A DNA stretch of 64,000 nt from DATIRA01 sp964553405 (GCA_964553405.1 CAZKLS010000001.1:17371-81370); one strand, 5' to 3'. Positions 1 to 12,685 are shown, counted from the first letter of the stretch. Notes: a model not told the origin generated them from the letters alone. Numbers and translations are program-made.

Positions 1-185
1 TCCACCAGCCGCTCGATCGTGCCGGGACGGCGCTCGAAGAAGCGGATCTGGTCCGCCAGGTCGATGAACTGGAATGCGGTCTGCAACAGATGGTAACCGT
101 CGTCGCGGCGTCCGACGACGTGCAGGAACAGGTTCAGCTTGCCCGGCGCCGGCCAGGCCTCTTGGGCCCCCAGCGGCTCATTCAC
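1..185 (-). CDS. ispE: 4-diphosphocytidyl-2-C-methyl-D-erythritol kinase, N-terminal fragment
   Basis: IspE phosphorylates CDP-methylerythritol in the cytoplasmic MEP isoprenoid pathway. Only about 61 codons are inside the window; the gene runs off the left edge. Seen: near the start, a WPAPGKLNLFL stretch followed by GRRDDGYH, the usual N-terminal signature of this GHMP kinase. I chose the GTG at 185 because it lies 3 bases after the lolB stop and gives a short lead into the motif. lolB followed by ispE is a conserved gammaproteobacterial order, which supports the call. Another MEP gene, ispG, sits at the opposite end of the window. Confidence 0.85.
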   Translation of the reverse strand, partial: MNEPLGAQEAWPAPGKLNLFLHVVGRRDDGYHLLQTAFQFIDLADQIRFFERRPGTIERLV

Positions 186-188
186 GGC

Positions 189-782
189 TCACGGTCCCTG
201 GCCCGGTCCCGCCCCCGGCCCGAGCGCCCATTCGCTGACGACGACCCGGATTCGCGCCTGGTCAGTCGTCGCAGTGAGCCGGGCCGGCAGCGCGAAGCCC
301 GCGACGCTTAGAAACTCGTCGATGCCGACCCGCCAGCCTGACTGCTCGATGACGCGCAACGGCGGCTTCTCGCCGGGCAGGATCCGGGCGTCGGAGCCCG
401 GGGCGGGCACGCCCAGCATCCAGTAACGCAGGTTCGCCAGCGGCAGATCCGTACCGAGTCGCCGCCTGAGCTCCTGCCGGGCGGCCTCCGAATCGACGAT
501 CCGGCCGTTCGCTTCCGCCAGCTGCAGCGCATGCCCGTCGGTCTCGATCATCAGCCCGCCGGCACCGAGCGGGCCGCGCAGACGCAGCGTCGCATTCTCG
601 CCGGCCTGGCTCCAGACGAAGCTCCCGCTGCCACCCTCGTCGCCGGCGGCCACGGCCAGCCGGCCCGTCGCCGTCCAGTCGGTCAGCAAGGCGGGGTCCG
701 GTGGCAGCGGCACCTGCGAGGGCGGCGCCGAGGCGCAGCCCGCCAGCAGGACTGCCAGCGCCACCAGCAGGCCCGCCCTCAC
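189..782 (-). CDS. lolB: Outer-membrane lipoprotein insertion protein LolB
   Basis: LolB takes lipoproteins from the periplasmic carrier LolA and inserts them into the outer membrane. It is itself a lipoprotein. The 197-residue product begins with a hydrophobic signal ending in the lipobox LAGC at about residues 12-15. The body holds the LolB features TATGRLAV, SGSFVW and a C-terminal RIRVVVSEW strand. The GTG start at 782 overlaps the stop of the upstream TPR gene (GTGA), suggesting translational coupling. A longer frame exists upstream but would place the signal peptide internally. It is followed by ispE, as in many gammaproteobacteria. Confidence 0.88.
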   Translation of the reverse strand: MRAGLLVALAVLLAGCASAPPSQVPLPPDPALLTDWTATGRLAVAAGDEGGSGSFVWSQAGENATLRLRGPLGAGGLMIETDGHALQLAEANGRIVDSEAARQELRRRLGTDLPLANLRYWMLGVPAPGSDARILPGEKPPLRVIEQSGWRVGIDEFLSVAGFALPARLTATTDQARIRVVVSEWALGPGAGPGQGP

Positions 783-2461
783 GGCCCGGCCTGCTCCAGC
801 CGTTTCTCGAGTCGCTCGTTCGCCGGGTGACGCTCCAGCGCCTCTGCCCAGGTCCGGCGGGCCTCGTCCTTGCGTCCAAGCGCCCACTGGACCTCGCCGA
901 GGTGCAGCTCGAGCTCCGGATCGGACCCCAGCGCGCTTGCGCGCTCGAGATAGCGCAGTGAATCCTCCAGAAGCCCCTGCCTGAAGAGCACCCAGCCCAT
1001 GCTGTCGAGCACGGCGGCGCTGTCGGGCATCTGCTCCAGGGCACTTGCGATCAGCTCCCGCGCCTCGCCGAGGCTGCGGCCGTGGTCGGCCAGCGTGTAG
1101 CCGAGCGCGTTCTGCACGATCGCGTCGCCCGGCCGCCGGCCAAGGAGCTCACGCAGCTCCCGGATCGCCTCATCGATGCGCCGGCTGCGCTCGAGCAGGA
1201 ACACGCGTGCCAGCCGCAGGTCCAGCGAATCCGGGAATCGAGCCACACCGGCGTCGAGCGTCGCCAGCGCGCGCTCGTCCTCGCCCAGCGACGAGAGCAG
1301 GCCGGCTTGCGCGGCCACGATCTCGGGCGCGAGTTCCGGCTGCGTGCTCGCGAGATCCTCGAGCTGCTCGAGACCCGCCTCCACGCCGTCCTGCCCGGCC
1401 AGGATGGCCGCGACGCGCTGCCGGGCCGGGAGCGCACGACCGCCGTCCTCGACGCGCGAGAAATAGCGCAGCGCCGCTGCCTCATCGCCGCGCCTTTCGG
1501 CGATCACGCCCAGGAAGTACAGCGCGTCGTAGGACTGGGCGCCTGTCGAGAGGAGCTGCTCGAACAGCGCCCCGGCGACCTCGAGCCGGTCCTGCTGCAG
1601 CTCCAGCATGCCCAGCGTATAGAGCGCGCCCGGGACGACCGTCTCGCCCGTCACGTACGGCGTGAGCATCGCGCGGGCCTCCTCGTAGCGCTCGGTGGCC
1701 GAGAGCAGCGCGGCATATTCGAGGTGAGTGGAGATGTCCGCCTCCGGCGCCATCACCGAGTCCCTCGCGATCGCGAGTCCCGTCTCCTCGTCTCCGGCCG
1801 CGATCCGTGCGCGGGCTTCCAGCATCCTCGGCGGCATCCAGTACGGTGCCACCGAGCGGGCACGGGCCGCGCTGTCGACCGCCAGCGCGAAATTCTCCGA
1901 GCGCAGCGCCGCGCTGCCGAGCGCCAGCTGGCCCTCGGCCAGCCCCGGATACCGGCCGGCGAGACGGCGGAAGAGCTCGGTGACATCGGCCGTGGTGGCC
2001 GTCGCGGAGAACTCCGGCAGCAGGGCGAGAAAGCCCGCCGCGGGGCTGATGAACCCGGTCGCCAGCAGCTCGGCCGCACGGGACTCGGCAGCATCGAGGC
2101 GATGCAGCGCCAGCGCGCTGCCTGCCGAGTAGTGGCGCGCCTGCTCGCTGGTCGGATTGATCTCGAGCCAGCGCTCGGCGGCCCGCAGCGCTTCGCTCCA
2201 CTGGAAGTGGCTGAAGGCCATCGTCGCCGCCTGTTCCGCAACCCGCTCGTCGGGCGAGGCCTCGGCAGCCAGGCGATAGGCGCGCGCCGCCGCGGGCAGT
2301 TCGCCCCTCTGCAGCGCCGAGTCGCCCTCCGCCAGCAGGCTCTGCGGGTCGCGCGGCGGAGCCTCCTCGCTCGGTCCCGGCCCGGCGGCGCAGGCGCCCA
2401 TCAGCAGGAGGCAGGCGAAAATCCACGGACGCAGGGTCGCCCGGCTGGGGTGCTTCGGCAT
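779..2461 (-). CDS. Tetratricopeptide-repeat lipoprotein
   Basis: A 560-residue protein with a signal peptide ending in a lipobox (LMGAC, about residues 20-24), so probably a periplasm-facing lipoprotein. The rest is helical TPR repeats, clearest in the C-terminal third where ALGYTLADHGR and SMGWVLFRQG match the TPR consensus. TPR proteins of this size commonly precede lolB-ispE in gammaproteobacteria; the function is unknown, and a scaffold in envelope assembly is a guess. It is divergent from hemA. A TATAGT hexamer lies 9 bases before the ATG and no Shine-Dalgarno is visible, so the message may be nearly leaderless. Confidence 0.8.
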   Translation of the reverse strand: MPKHPSRATLRPWIFACLLLMGACAAGPGPSEEAPPRDPQSLLAEGDSALQRGELPAAARAYRLAAEASPDERVAEQAATMAFSHFQWSEALRAAERWLEINPTSEQARHYSAGSALALHRLDAAESRAAELLATGFISPAAGFLALLPEFSATATTADVTELFRRLAGRYPGLAEGQLALGSAALRSENFALAVDSAARARSVAPYWMPPRMLEARARIAAGDEETGLAIARDSVMAPEADISTHLEYAALLSATERYEEARAMLTPYVTGETVVPGALYTLGMLELQQDRLEVAGALFEQLLSTGAQSYDALYFLGVIAERRGDEAAALRYFSRVEDGGRALPARQRVAAILAGQDGVEAGLEQLEDLASTQPELAPEIVAAQAGLLSSLGEDERALATLDAGVARFPDSLDLRLARVFLLERSRRIDEAIRELRELLGRRPGDAIVQNALGYTLADHGRSLGEARELIASALEQMPDSAAVLDSMGWVLFRQGLLEDSLRYLERASALGSDPELELHLGEVQWALGRKDEARRTWAEALERHPANERLEKRLEQAGP

Positions 2462-2470
2462 GGTCGGCGC

Positions 2471-2476
2471 ACTATA
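2471..2476 (-). promoter_or_regulatory. Putative -10 box for the TPR lipoprotein gene
   Basis: On the minus strand this reads TATAGT. It lies in the 88-base gap divergent from hemA and ends only 9 bases before the ATG at 2461. No good -35 is seen at 16-18 bases. If used, the 5' leader would be about 3 bases. Confidence 0.4.
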
Positions 2477-2549
2477 GCGGATGCGCGGGCCGGCTTGTGT
2501 TGCCCGAGGGCATCACCGAGAATTTCGAGGTTTAGCGCCCGGAAACCGG

Positions 2550-3803
2550 ATGTCACTCCTCGTCATCGGCATCAACCACCGAACGGCACCGGTCGAGGTG
2601 CGTGAGCGCGTGGTATTCGAAGCCGCGCGGCTCCCGGACGCGCTCCGCGAGCTGCGGTCGCTGCCCGAGGTCCGGGAGTCCATCATCGTCTCGACCTGCA
2701 ACCGCACCGAGATCTACTGCGTCTCGGAGGGCGGCCAGCTCGAGCTGGGCAAGTGGCTGGAGAGCTACCACCAGCTCGGCACCAACATCCACCACTGCCT
2801 GTACGAGCACCGTGAACTCGAGGCGGTCACGCACGTCTTCTCGGTCGCCTCCGGGCTCGACTCGATGATCCTCGGCGAGCCCCAGATCCTCGGGCAGCTG
2901 AAGGACGCCTACCGCGCGGCAAAGCAGGCCGGCACGGCCGGACCGATGCTCAACCGCCTGTTCCAGGCCGCGTTCTCGGTGGCCAAGCGCGTCAGGACCG
3001 AGACCAAGATCGGCGCAAACGCGGTCTCGGTCGCGTCGGCCGCCGTCACGATGGCCAAGACGGTGTTCGCCAGCTTCGACTCGCGCACCGCGCTGCTGGT
3101 CGGTGCCGGCGAGACGATTACGCTCGCGGCCCGGCACCTGCACGCCGACGGCCTGCGGCGCATGATCGTCGCCAACCGCAGCGTCGAGCGGGCCCACGAG
3201 CTGGCCAGGGAGTTCCAGGGCTACGCGATCAGCCTGGAGGAAATCCCGACCCACCTGCGCGAGGCCGACATCGTGATCGCCTCGACGGCCAGCCCTAACG
3301 CGATCATCACGCGGGACATGGCGCAGCAGGCCCTGCGGGCCCGCAAGCGGCGCCCGATGTTCATGGTGGACATCGCCGTGCCCAGGGACATCGACGCCCG
3401 GATCGCCGAGCTCGAGGACGTCTACCTGTTCACGATCGACGACCTGCAGAACGTGGTCAACGAGAATCTGGCGGGTCGCCGGCAGGCCGCGCAGGAAGCC
3501 GGGACCCTGATCTCGGACGAAGTGAATCGCTTCGAGCTCGCGCTGCGGACCAGGGATGCGGCACCGACGATACGGCGGCTCCGTGAGGAGGCCGACCGGG
3601 CGCGGCAGCTGACGCTCGAGCAGGCGCGGCGCATGCTCGCGCAGGGACGCGGAACCGAGGAAACGATGGAGTTCCTCGCCAACACGCTGACGAACCGGCT
3701 GATCCACCCGCCGAGCCAGCAGCTGCGCGACGCCGCGGAACAGGGTGACGCGGACCTGATCGAGACCATCGTCCGCATCTACCGCCTCGACCGGGACTCA
3801 TGA
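2550..3803 (+). CDS. hemA: Glutamyl-tRNA reductase
   Basis: HemA reduces Glu-tRNA(Glu) to glutamate-1-semialdehyde, the first committed step of C5 tetrapyrrole synthesis. The 417-residue product opens with MSLLVIGINHRTAPVEVRE. It carries the catalytic cysteine C50 in STCNRTEIY, a tRNA-recognition domain, a Rossmann NADPH domain (LLVGAGETI) and a C-terminal helical dimerisation domain. The ATG at 2550 is the family start; an upstream in-frame start would add 23 unrelated residues. It overlaps prfA by 4 bases, the conserved hemA-prfA-prmC order. Confidence 0.97.
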   Translation: MSLLVIGINHRTAPVEVRERVVFEAARLPDALRELRSLPEVRESIIVSTCNRTEIYCVSEGGQLELGKWLESYHQLGTNIHHCLYEHRELEAVTHVFSVASGLDSMILGEPQILGQLKDAYRAAKQAGTAGPMLNRLFQAAFSVAKRVRTETKIGANAVSVASAAVTMAKTVFASFDSRTALLVGAGETITLAARHLHADGLRRMIVANRSVERAHELAREFQGYAISLEEIPTHLREADIVIASTASPNAIITRDMAQQALRARKRRPMFMVDIAVPRDIDARIAELEDVYLFTIDDLQNVVNENLAGRRQAAQEAGTLISDEVNRFELALRTRDAAPTIRRLREEADRARQLTLEQARRMLAQGRGTEETMEFLANTLTNRLIHPPSQQLRDAAEQGDADLIETIVRIYRLDRDS

Positions 3804-4879
3804 AGGAGTCCATCCGGCGGCGGCTCGAGCGGAGCTTCGAGCGGTTCGAGGAGTTGAGCGCGCTGCTCGCGGACCCGGACGTGATCGGCGAACCGGCCCG
3901 CTTCCGCGACCTGTCAGTCGAATATGCGCGACTCGAGCCGGTCGCCGAGCGCTTCCGGACGCTGCAGAGCCTCGAGACGGAGCGCGACTACGCGCGCGAA
4001 CTGCTGCGCGGCGCCGATGCCTCGCTGCGGGAGCTCGCACAGGCCGAGCTCGACGAACTCGACGGACGCATCGAAAGCGAGGGACTGGAGCTGACCCGCC
4101 TGCTGATTCCGCGCGATCCCCGCGACGACAGCAACATCTTCCTCGAGATCCGCGCCGGCACCGGCGGCGACGAGGCGGCGATCTTCGCGGGCGACCTGTT
4201 CCGCATGTATGCCAGGTACGCAGAGCGGCAGGGCTGGCGGGTGGAGGTTCTGAGCGAGAGCCCGGGCGAGCACGGCGGGTATCGCGAGATCATCAGCCGC
4301 GTCGTCGGCAGCAGCGCCTACTCGAAGCTGAAGTTCGAATCGGGCACGCACCGGGTGCAGCGGGTGCCGGCCACCGAGGCGCAGGGCCGGATCCACACCT
4401 CCGCCTGCACAGTGGCGATCCTGCCCGAGCTCCCCGAGGTCGGGCAGGTCGAGATCAGTCCCGCCGAGCTGCGCATCGACACCTACCGCGCCTCGGGCGC
4501 CGGCGGCCAGCACGTCAACAAGACCGACTCGGCGATCCGCATCACGCACCTGCCGACCGGCATCGTGGTCGAGTGCCAGGACGAGCGCTCGCAGCACAAG
4601 AACCGCTCGCGGGCGATGTCGCTGCTGCGCTCGCGACTGCTCGAGGCCGAGCAGCAGAAACAGGTCCGCCAGCAGGCGCAGGAGCGCAAGCTGCAGGTCG
4701 GCAGCGGCGACCGCTCGCAGCGGATCCGCACCTACAACTATCCCCAGGGCCGCGTGACGGACCACCGCATCAACCTGACGCTGTACCAGCTGCCCGAACT
4801 GATGGACGGATCGCTCGAGCTGGTGGTCGAGCCGCTGCAGCAGGAATGGCGCGCGGAGCAGCTCGCCAGCCTGGAGTGA
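3800..4879 (+). CDS. prfA: Peptide chain release factor 1
   Basis: RF1 recognises UAA and UAG in the ribosomal A site and triggers peptide release. The 359-residue length is typical. The GGQ loop (SGAGGQHVNK, about residue 235) is intact; its glutamine is the residue methylated by PrmC, encoded next. The ERSQHKNRSRAM and SQRIRTYNYPQGR blocks of class I release factors are present. The start overlaps the hemA stop (ATGA), which suggests coupled translation. Confidence 0.97.
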   Translation: MKESIRRRLERSFERFEELSALLADPDVIGEPARFRDLSVEYARLEPVAERFRTLQSLETERDYARELLRGADASLRELAQAELDELDGRIESEGLELTRLLIPRDPRDDSNIFLEIRAGTGGDEAAIFAGDLFRMYARYAERQGWRVEVLSESPGEHGGYREIISRVVGSSAYSKLKFESGTHRVQRVPATEAQGRIHTSACTVAILPELPEVGQVEISPAELRIDTYRASGAGGQHVNKTDSAIRITHLPTGIVVECQDERSQHKNRSRAMSLLRSRLLEAEQQKQVRQQAQERKLQVGSGDRSQRIRTYNYPQGRVTDHRINLTLYQLPELMDGSLELVVEPLQQEWRAEQLASLE

Positions 4880-4887
4880 CGGCAACC

Positions 4888-5754
4888 GTGGCCATCTCGA
4901 TCGATGAGCTGCTAGCGCGGGGACGGGAGAAGCTCGCGCGGGCCGCCGAGGATCCGGGTCACGAGGCGGAGATCCTGCTGGCCGCGGCGCTCGGGCGGAA
5001 CCGGGCCTACCTGAAGGCACATTCGCAGATGCAGCTGCTCGAGTCCGAGGCGATCGGCCGGTACGAGTCGCTGCTGGCCCGCAGGGCCCGCGGGGAACCG
5101 GTAGCGTATCTGCTCGGTGAGCGGGAATTCTGGTCGCTGCCGCTCGAGGTGGAACCGTCCGTGTTGATCCCGCGGCCCGAAACGGAGCTGGTCGTCGAGC
5201 GCTCGCTCGAGCACTTGCCGGCGGATTCCACGTCCACGGTGCTGGATCTCGCGGCCGGCAGCGGCGCGATCGCACTCGCCATCGCACGCGAGCGCCCGGG
5301 ATGCCGTGTCGTCGGCACGGATTCCTCGCCTGCGGCGGTCCGGCTGGCGCGCCGCAACGCGGTGCGCAACGGCCTGGAGAGAACCGAGTTCCGCTCTGGC
5401 GACTGGTACGAACCGGTGCGCGGCGAGCGCTTCGCGCTGATCGCGAGCAACCCGCCCTACATCGCCGAGGACGATCCCCGGGTCGAGGACGCCGTGCGGC
5501 GGTTCGAGCCGCGCGACGCGCTGATCGCCGGCCCCACAGGTCTCGAAGCACTGTCTTGCGTGATCGCCGGGGCGCCGCAGCACCTGTTCGAGGGCGGCTG
5601 GCTGGTGCTGGAGCACGGCGACCTGCAGGGACCGGACGTGCGCAGCATGCTCGCCGCGAGCGGCTTCGACTCGGTCGCCACCCACCGGGACCTGGCCGGT
5701 CTTGAGCGCTGCACCGACGCGCGATGGCCGCGCGCCGCGACGGACCGGGCGTGA
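4888..5754 (+). CDS. prmC: Release factor glutamine methyltransferase
   Basis: PrmC N5-methylates the GGQ glutamine of RF1 and RF2. The product has a helical N-terminal domain, then a SAM-binding motif VLDLAAGSGAIALAIA and the catalytic SNPPYIAEDD (NPPY) loop. Two GTG starts are possible. The one at 4876 overlaps the prfA stop. The one at 4888 has GGAG 11 bases upstream and gives a natural N-terminus MAISIDELLARG (288 residues); I prefer it, but the choice is open. Confidence 0.93.
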   Translation: MAISIDELLARGREKLARAAEDPGHEAEILLAAALGRNRAYLKAHSQMQLLESEAIGRYESLLARRARGEPVAYLLGEREFWSLPLEVEPSVLIPRPETELVVERSLEHLPADSTSTVLDLAAGSGAIALAIARERPGCRVVGTDSSPAAVRLARRNAVRNGLERTEFRSGDWYEPVRGERFALIASNPPYIAEDDPRVEDAVRRFEPRDALIAGPTGLEALSCVIAGAPQHLFEGGWLVLEHGDLQGPDVRSMLAASGFDSVATHRDLAGLERCTDARWPRAATDRA

Positions 5755-5811
5755 CTTTCGCGCCCGGGCCCGCCACTATCTGCCGGTCGATCCTCGCCGG
5801 CGGCGGAAAGC

Positions 5812-6315
5812 ATGACCAAGCACGTACGATTCGAGACTTCCCTGGGTGACTTCACGGTCGAGCTCTACGAGGCGGAGGCACCGGCCACGGTGGAGAATTT
5901 CCTGCGCTACGTGGACGACGGCCATTTCGACGGCACGGTGTTCCACCGCGTGATCCCGGGCTTCGTGGTCCAGGGCGGCGGGCTGACCGCCGAGATGCGC
6001 CAGAAGCCGACGCGGTCGCCGATCCGCAACGAAGCCGACAACGGCCTGAAGAACCGCCGTGGCACGCTGTCGATGGCCCGCACCAACGACCCTCACAGTG
6101 CGACCTCGCAGTTCTTCGTGAACCTGGTGGACAACATCGCACTGGATCCCGGCCGCGGCGGCGCCGGCTACGCGGTGTTCGGCTGCGTCAGCGAAGGCAT
6201 GGCGGTCGTGGACCAGATGGCCACGGTCCCGACGGGCAGCAAGGGCATGCACCAGGACGTGCCGCGCGAGCCGATCCTGGTCAACCGGGCCAGCCGCGTA
6301 CCCGAAGACGCCTGA
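5812..6315 (+). CDS. ppiB: Cyclophilin-type peptidyl-prolyl isomerase
   Basis: A 167-residue single-domain cyclophilin without a signal peptide, so cytoplasmic. It catalyses cis-trans isomerisation of X-Pro bonds. Family motifs include the opening FETSLGDFTVELY, FHRVIPGFVVQGGG with the active-site arginine and phenylalanine, and SATSQFFVNL. It lies 57 bases after prmC and 16 before mtgA, all on the plus strand. Confidence 0.93.
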   Translation: MTKHVRFETSLGDFTVELYEAEAPATVENFLRYVDDGHFDGTVFHRVIPGFVVQGGGLTAEMRQKPTRSPIRNEADNGLKNRRGTLSMARTNDPHSATSQFFVNLVDNIALDPGRGGAGYAVFGCVSEGMAVVDQMATVPTGSKGMHQDVPREPILVNRASRVPEDA

Positions 6316-6331
6316 CGGACCGCCGCCGCAG

Positions 6332-7066
6332 ATGCCGCAGCGCAAACGCGGCCTCGCCGGGCGCGTGCTGCGCGGAGCGCTGCTCCTCGTCGCGGCATGG
6401 ACGGTGCTCACGCTCGTCGTGGTAGTCGCGCTGCGCTTCGTCGATCCCCCGACCACGGCCTTCATGCTGCAGAGCCGGATCGCCGCGCTGGCGGAGCGGC
6501 CGCAGGGCTACCGCTTTGATTACCAGTGGCGCGACTGGGACAGTATCTCCAGGCAGGCGGCGCTCGCGGTCGTGGCGGCCGAGGACCAGAAGTTTCCGGT
6601 CCACCACGGCTTCGATTTCGAGCAGATCGACCGTGCGCTTGCCGATCGCGAGCGCGGCCGAAGGGTGCGCGGCGCCAGCACGATCACCCAGCAGGTGGCG
6701 AAGAACCTCTTCCTGTGGCCCGGACGCAGCATGTTCCGCAAGGGGCTCGAGGCAGGACTGACCGTGCTGATCGAGCTCGCGTGGAGCAAGCGACGCATCC
6801 TCGAGGTGTACCTGAACGTGGCGGAGTTCGGGCCCGGCACCTACGGCGTCCAGGCCGCGAGCCGCCGCTATTTCGGCAAGGACGCGGCAGTGCTGTCCCG
6901 CGCGGAGTCTGCGTTGCTCGCCGCGGTGCTGCCGGCACCGCGGCGCTACAGCGTATCGAGCCCGTCACGGTATGTCCGCCGCCGCCAGGACTGGATCGAG
7001 CGGCAGATGTCGGCGCTGGGTGGAACCGACTACCTCGAGGCCCTCGATCGAGGCAAGCGCTCGTAA
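6332..7066 (+). CDS. mtgA: Monofunctional biosynthetic peptidoglycan transglycosylase
   Basis: A GT51 enzyme that polymerises lipid II into glycan strands at the inner membrane. The 244-residue protein has one N-terminal membrane segment (about residues 12-35). It then has the GT51 motifs: AAEDQKFPVHHGFD with the catalytic glutamate, RGASTITQQVAKNLFLW, and the second glutamate in LNVAEFGPGTYG. No transpeptidase domain follows, which separates it from class A PBPs. It is convergent with metH. Confidence 0.93.
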   Translation: MPQRKRGLAGRVLRGALLLVAAWTVLTLVVVVALRFVDPPTTAFMLQSRIAALAERPQGYRFDYQWRDWDSISRQAALAVVAAEDQKFPVHHGFDFEQIDRALADRERGRRVRGASTITQQVAKNLFLWPGRSMFRKGLEAGLTVLIELAWSKRRILEVYLNVAEFGPGTYGVQAASRRYFGKDAAVLSRAESALLAAVLPAPRRYSVSSPSRYVRRRQDWIERQMSALGGTDYLEALDRGKRS

Positions 7067-7114
7067 CGGCCGCAGCGTACCGCTCCGGCCGCCGGCGCCG
7101 GCACCGGCACCGTC

Positions 7115-10816
<3,702 letters not shown>

Positions 10817-10818
10817 GA

Positions 10819-11742
10819 TCAGGCTCCCGCCTGCGCGAGCCGCGCCGGCGCGCGCACGCCCAGCGCGTGACAGATCGCGTAGGCGAGTTCGGCACGGTTC
10901 AGCGTGTAGAAATGGAACTCCTGCACCCCATGCTGCTGCAGGCGGCGCACCTGCTCGATCGCGAAGCTCGCGGCGATCAGGCGCCGCGTCTCGGGATCGT
11001 CGTCGAGCCCCTCGAACCTGTCCTGCAGCCACTGCGGGACGCTCGCGCCGCATCGCTTCGCGAAGCGCAGCATCTGCGGGAAGCGCGTGATCGGCAGGAT
11101 GCCGGGAACGATCTCGGCCTCGAGTCCCGCCGCGGCGCAGCGGTCCCGGAAACGCAGGAATGCGTCGGTATCGAAGAAGAACTGGGTGATGGCCCGGCTC
11201 GCTCCCGCGTCGATCTTGGCACGCAGGTTGTCGAGGTCGAAGGCCGCGCTGGGAGCCTCCGGATGCACCTCCGGGTAGGCCGCGACCGAGATCTCGAAGT
11301 CGCCGACGCTCTTCAGACCGCGCACCAGGTCCACTGCGTACGGGAAGCCGTCCGGGTGCGGGACGTAGCCCGACTGACCGGACGGCGCGTCGCCGCGCAG
11401 CGCGACGATGTGCCGCACGCCCGCGTCCCAGTAGGAGCGCGCGATGTCGAGGATCTCGCCGCGGGGGGCGCCGACACAGGTCAGGTGCGGCGCGGCGGTG
11501 AGCGGCGTCTCGCGCAGGATGCGCGTCACGACGTTGTGGGTTCGCTCGCGCGTGGAGCCATCCGCGCCGTAGGTGACCGAGACGAAGCGCGGCCCGAGCG
11601 GCGCCAGCCGCTGTATGGACGCCCAGAGCGTGCGCTCCATCTCCGGATCGTTCGGCGGGAAGAACTCGAAGGACACCGAGACCGGTGTCCGTCCGCCGGC
11701 AGCGGCGCCGTCCAGCATGCCGCCCATGTCGCTCGTTTGCAT
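10819..11742 (-). CDS. metF: Methylenetetrahydrofolate reductase (NAD(P)H)
   Basis: MetF is a flavoprotein that reduces 5,10-methylene-THF to 5-methyl-THF, the substrate of MetH encoded just downstream. The 307-residue product has the opening strand VSFEFFPPND with the catalytic glutamate, VTYGADGS, and HIVALRGDAP. The ATG at 11742 has GGAGCAGG 6 bases upstream. Two later in-frame ATGs (11727 and 11718) are weaker choices. The gap to the upstream ArsR/methyltransferase gene is 43 bases, so co-transcription and control by that regulator are likely. Confidence 0.95.
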   Translation of the reverse strand: MQTSDMGGMLDGAAAGGRTPVSVSFEFFPPNDPEMERTLWASIQRLAPLGPRFVSVTYGADGSTRERTHNVVTRILRETPLTAAPHLTCVGAPRGEILDIARSYWDAGVRHIVALRGDAPSGQSGYVPHPDGFPYAVDLVRGLKSVGDFEISVAAYPEVHPEAPSAAFDLDNLRAKIDAGASRAITQFFFDTDAFLRFRDRCAAAGLEAEIVPGILPITRFPQMLRFAKRCGASVPQWLQDRFEGLDDDPETRRLIAASFAIEQVRRLQQHGVQEFHFYTLNRAELAYAICHALGVRAPARLAQAGA

Positions 11743-11785
11743 TTTCAACCTGCTCCGTTCATCTGGTCCGGGCCGCTGCGCGGCC

Positions 11786-12685
11786 TCATGCAGCGGCCCT
11801 GCTCTCGTCGGCTTCCGCGATCGCCACCAGCAGATGCGAGCTGCCGGTGTCCACCGGTCGAATGCGCTCGCAGCGCAATCCGACCAGCGAGATCCACTCG
11901 CGGAGCGCCGCGAGCGGATTACCGTCGCTGGTGCGCAGCGCCATGGCCTCGTAGTCCTCGACCAGCACCAGCCGTCCGCCCGGGCCGAGCCACGGCAGCG
12001 CATCGGTCAGCACCTGCTCGGGCCGCTCGGCCGTCGACAGCACGCGGTCGACCAGCACCACGTCGAACGCCGCCGCGTCGGCAACGACGGACTGCAGCGT
12101 GCCCTGCCGCAGCATGCAATGCGCGAGACCGCTGCCATGCAGCGCGACGCGGGCGTGTTGCACCGCGGCTCGCGATTCGCTGAGGCCCAGCACGCGACGC
12201 GCGAGCGGGGCCAGCGCGCGCAGCATCGTCGTCGGCTCGGACCCGACGTACAGCAGCGCATCGAAATCGCCGCCACCGATCTCGGCGCGTCCGACCTCGG
12301 CGAGTTCGCGCTCCTCGTCCGACGCCGCCCCGGTGGCCGGCCCGGCCTCCCGGCCGGCCAGCACCGAGGCCGCGCGTTGCCGGTCCTTAAGCAGCTGCGG
12401 ATCCGCGGCATCGAGCAGCCCGAGCAGCGCCCGCGAAAGTTCCGCGCCGGGGCCTTCCAGGGCCAGCCGGTAATAGACCCAGTGCAACTCCCGGAAGCGC
12501 TCGAGCAGGCCGGCGTCGCGCATCACCCGCAGGTGCCGGGAGACCCGCGGCTGGCTCTGCTCGAGGATCGCGCTGAGCTCCGAGACCGAGTACTGCGCTT
12601 CGGACAGCAGGCCGAGCAGCCGCAGTCGGCTGGGGTCCGCGACGGCCTTGAGGCCTCGAAGGAGTTGCGGCTGGGACTGAGACAT
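11786..12685 (-). CDS. ArsR-family regulator fused to a methyltransferase-like domain (SahR-like)
   Basis: A 299-residue fusion. Residues 1 to about 95 form an ArsR winged helix (VADPSRLRLLGLLSE, SQPRVSRHLRVMRDAGL). Residues 140-295 look like a class I SAM-methyltransferase fold (VDRVLSTAERPEQVL, GGRLVLVEDYEAM). The metal-binding cysteine motif of arsenic and cadmium sensors is absent; the region reads QYSVSELSAIL. Being first in an operon with metF and metH, it resembles SahR-type regulators of the methionine cycle; SAM or SAH as ligand is inference. An ATG at 12703 would add six residues. I prefer 12685, which abuts the operator and needs no leader. Confidence 0.8.
   Translation of the reverse strand: MSQSQPQLLRGLKAVADPSRLRLLGLLSEAQYSVSELSAILEQSQPRVSRHLRVMRDAGLLERFRELHWVYYRLALEGPGAELSRALLGLLDAADPQLLKDRQRAASVLAGREAGPATGAASDEERELAEVGRAEIGGGDFDALLYVGSEPTTMLRALAPLARRVLGLSESRAAVQHARVALHGSGLAHCMLRQGTLQSVVADAAAFDVVLVDRVLSTAERPEQVLTDALPWLGPGGRLVLVEDYEAMALRTSDGNPLAALREWISLVGLRCERIRPVDTGSSHLLVAIAEADESRAAA

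Noticed and set aside
11743..11785. SAM riboswitch upstream of metF
   Set aside because: The 43-base gap is too short for a SAM aptamer and shows no matching core. Regulation by the upstream gene's product is more likely.
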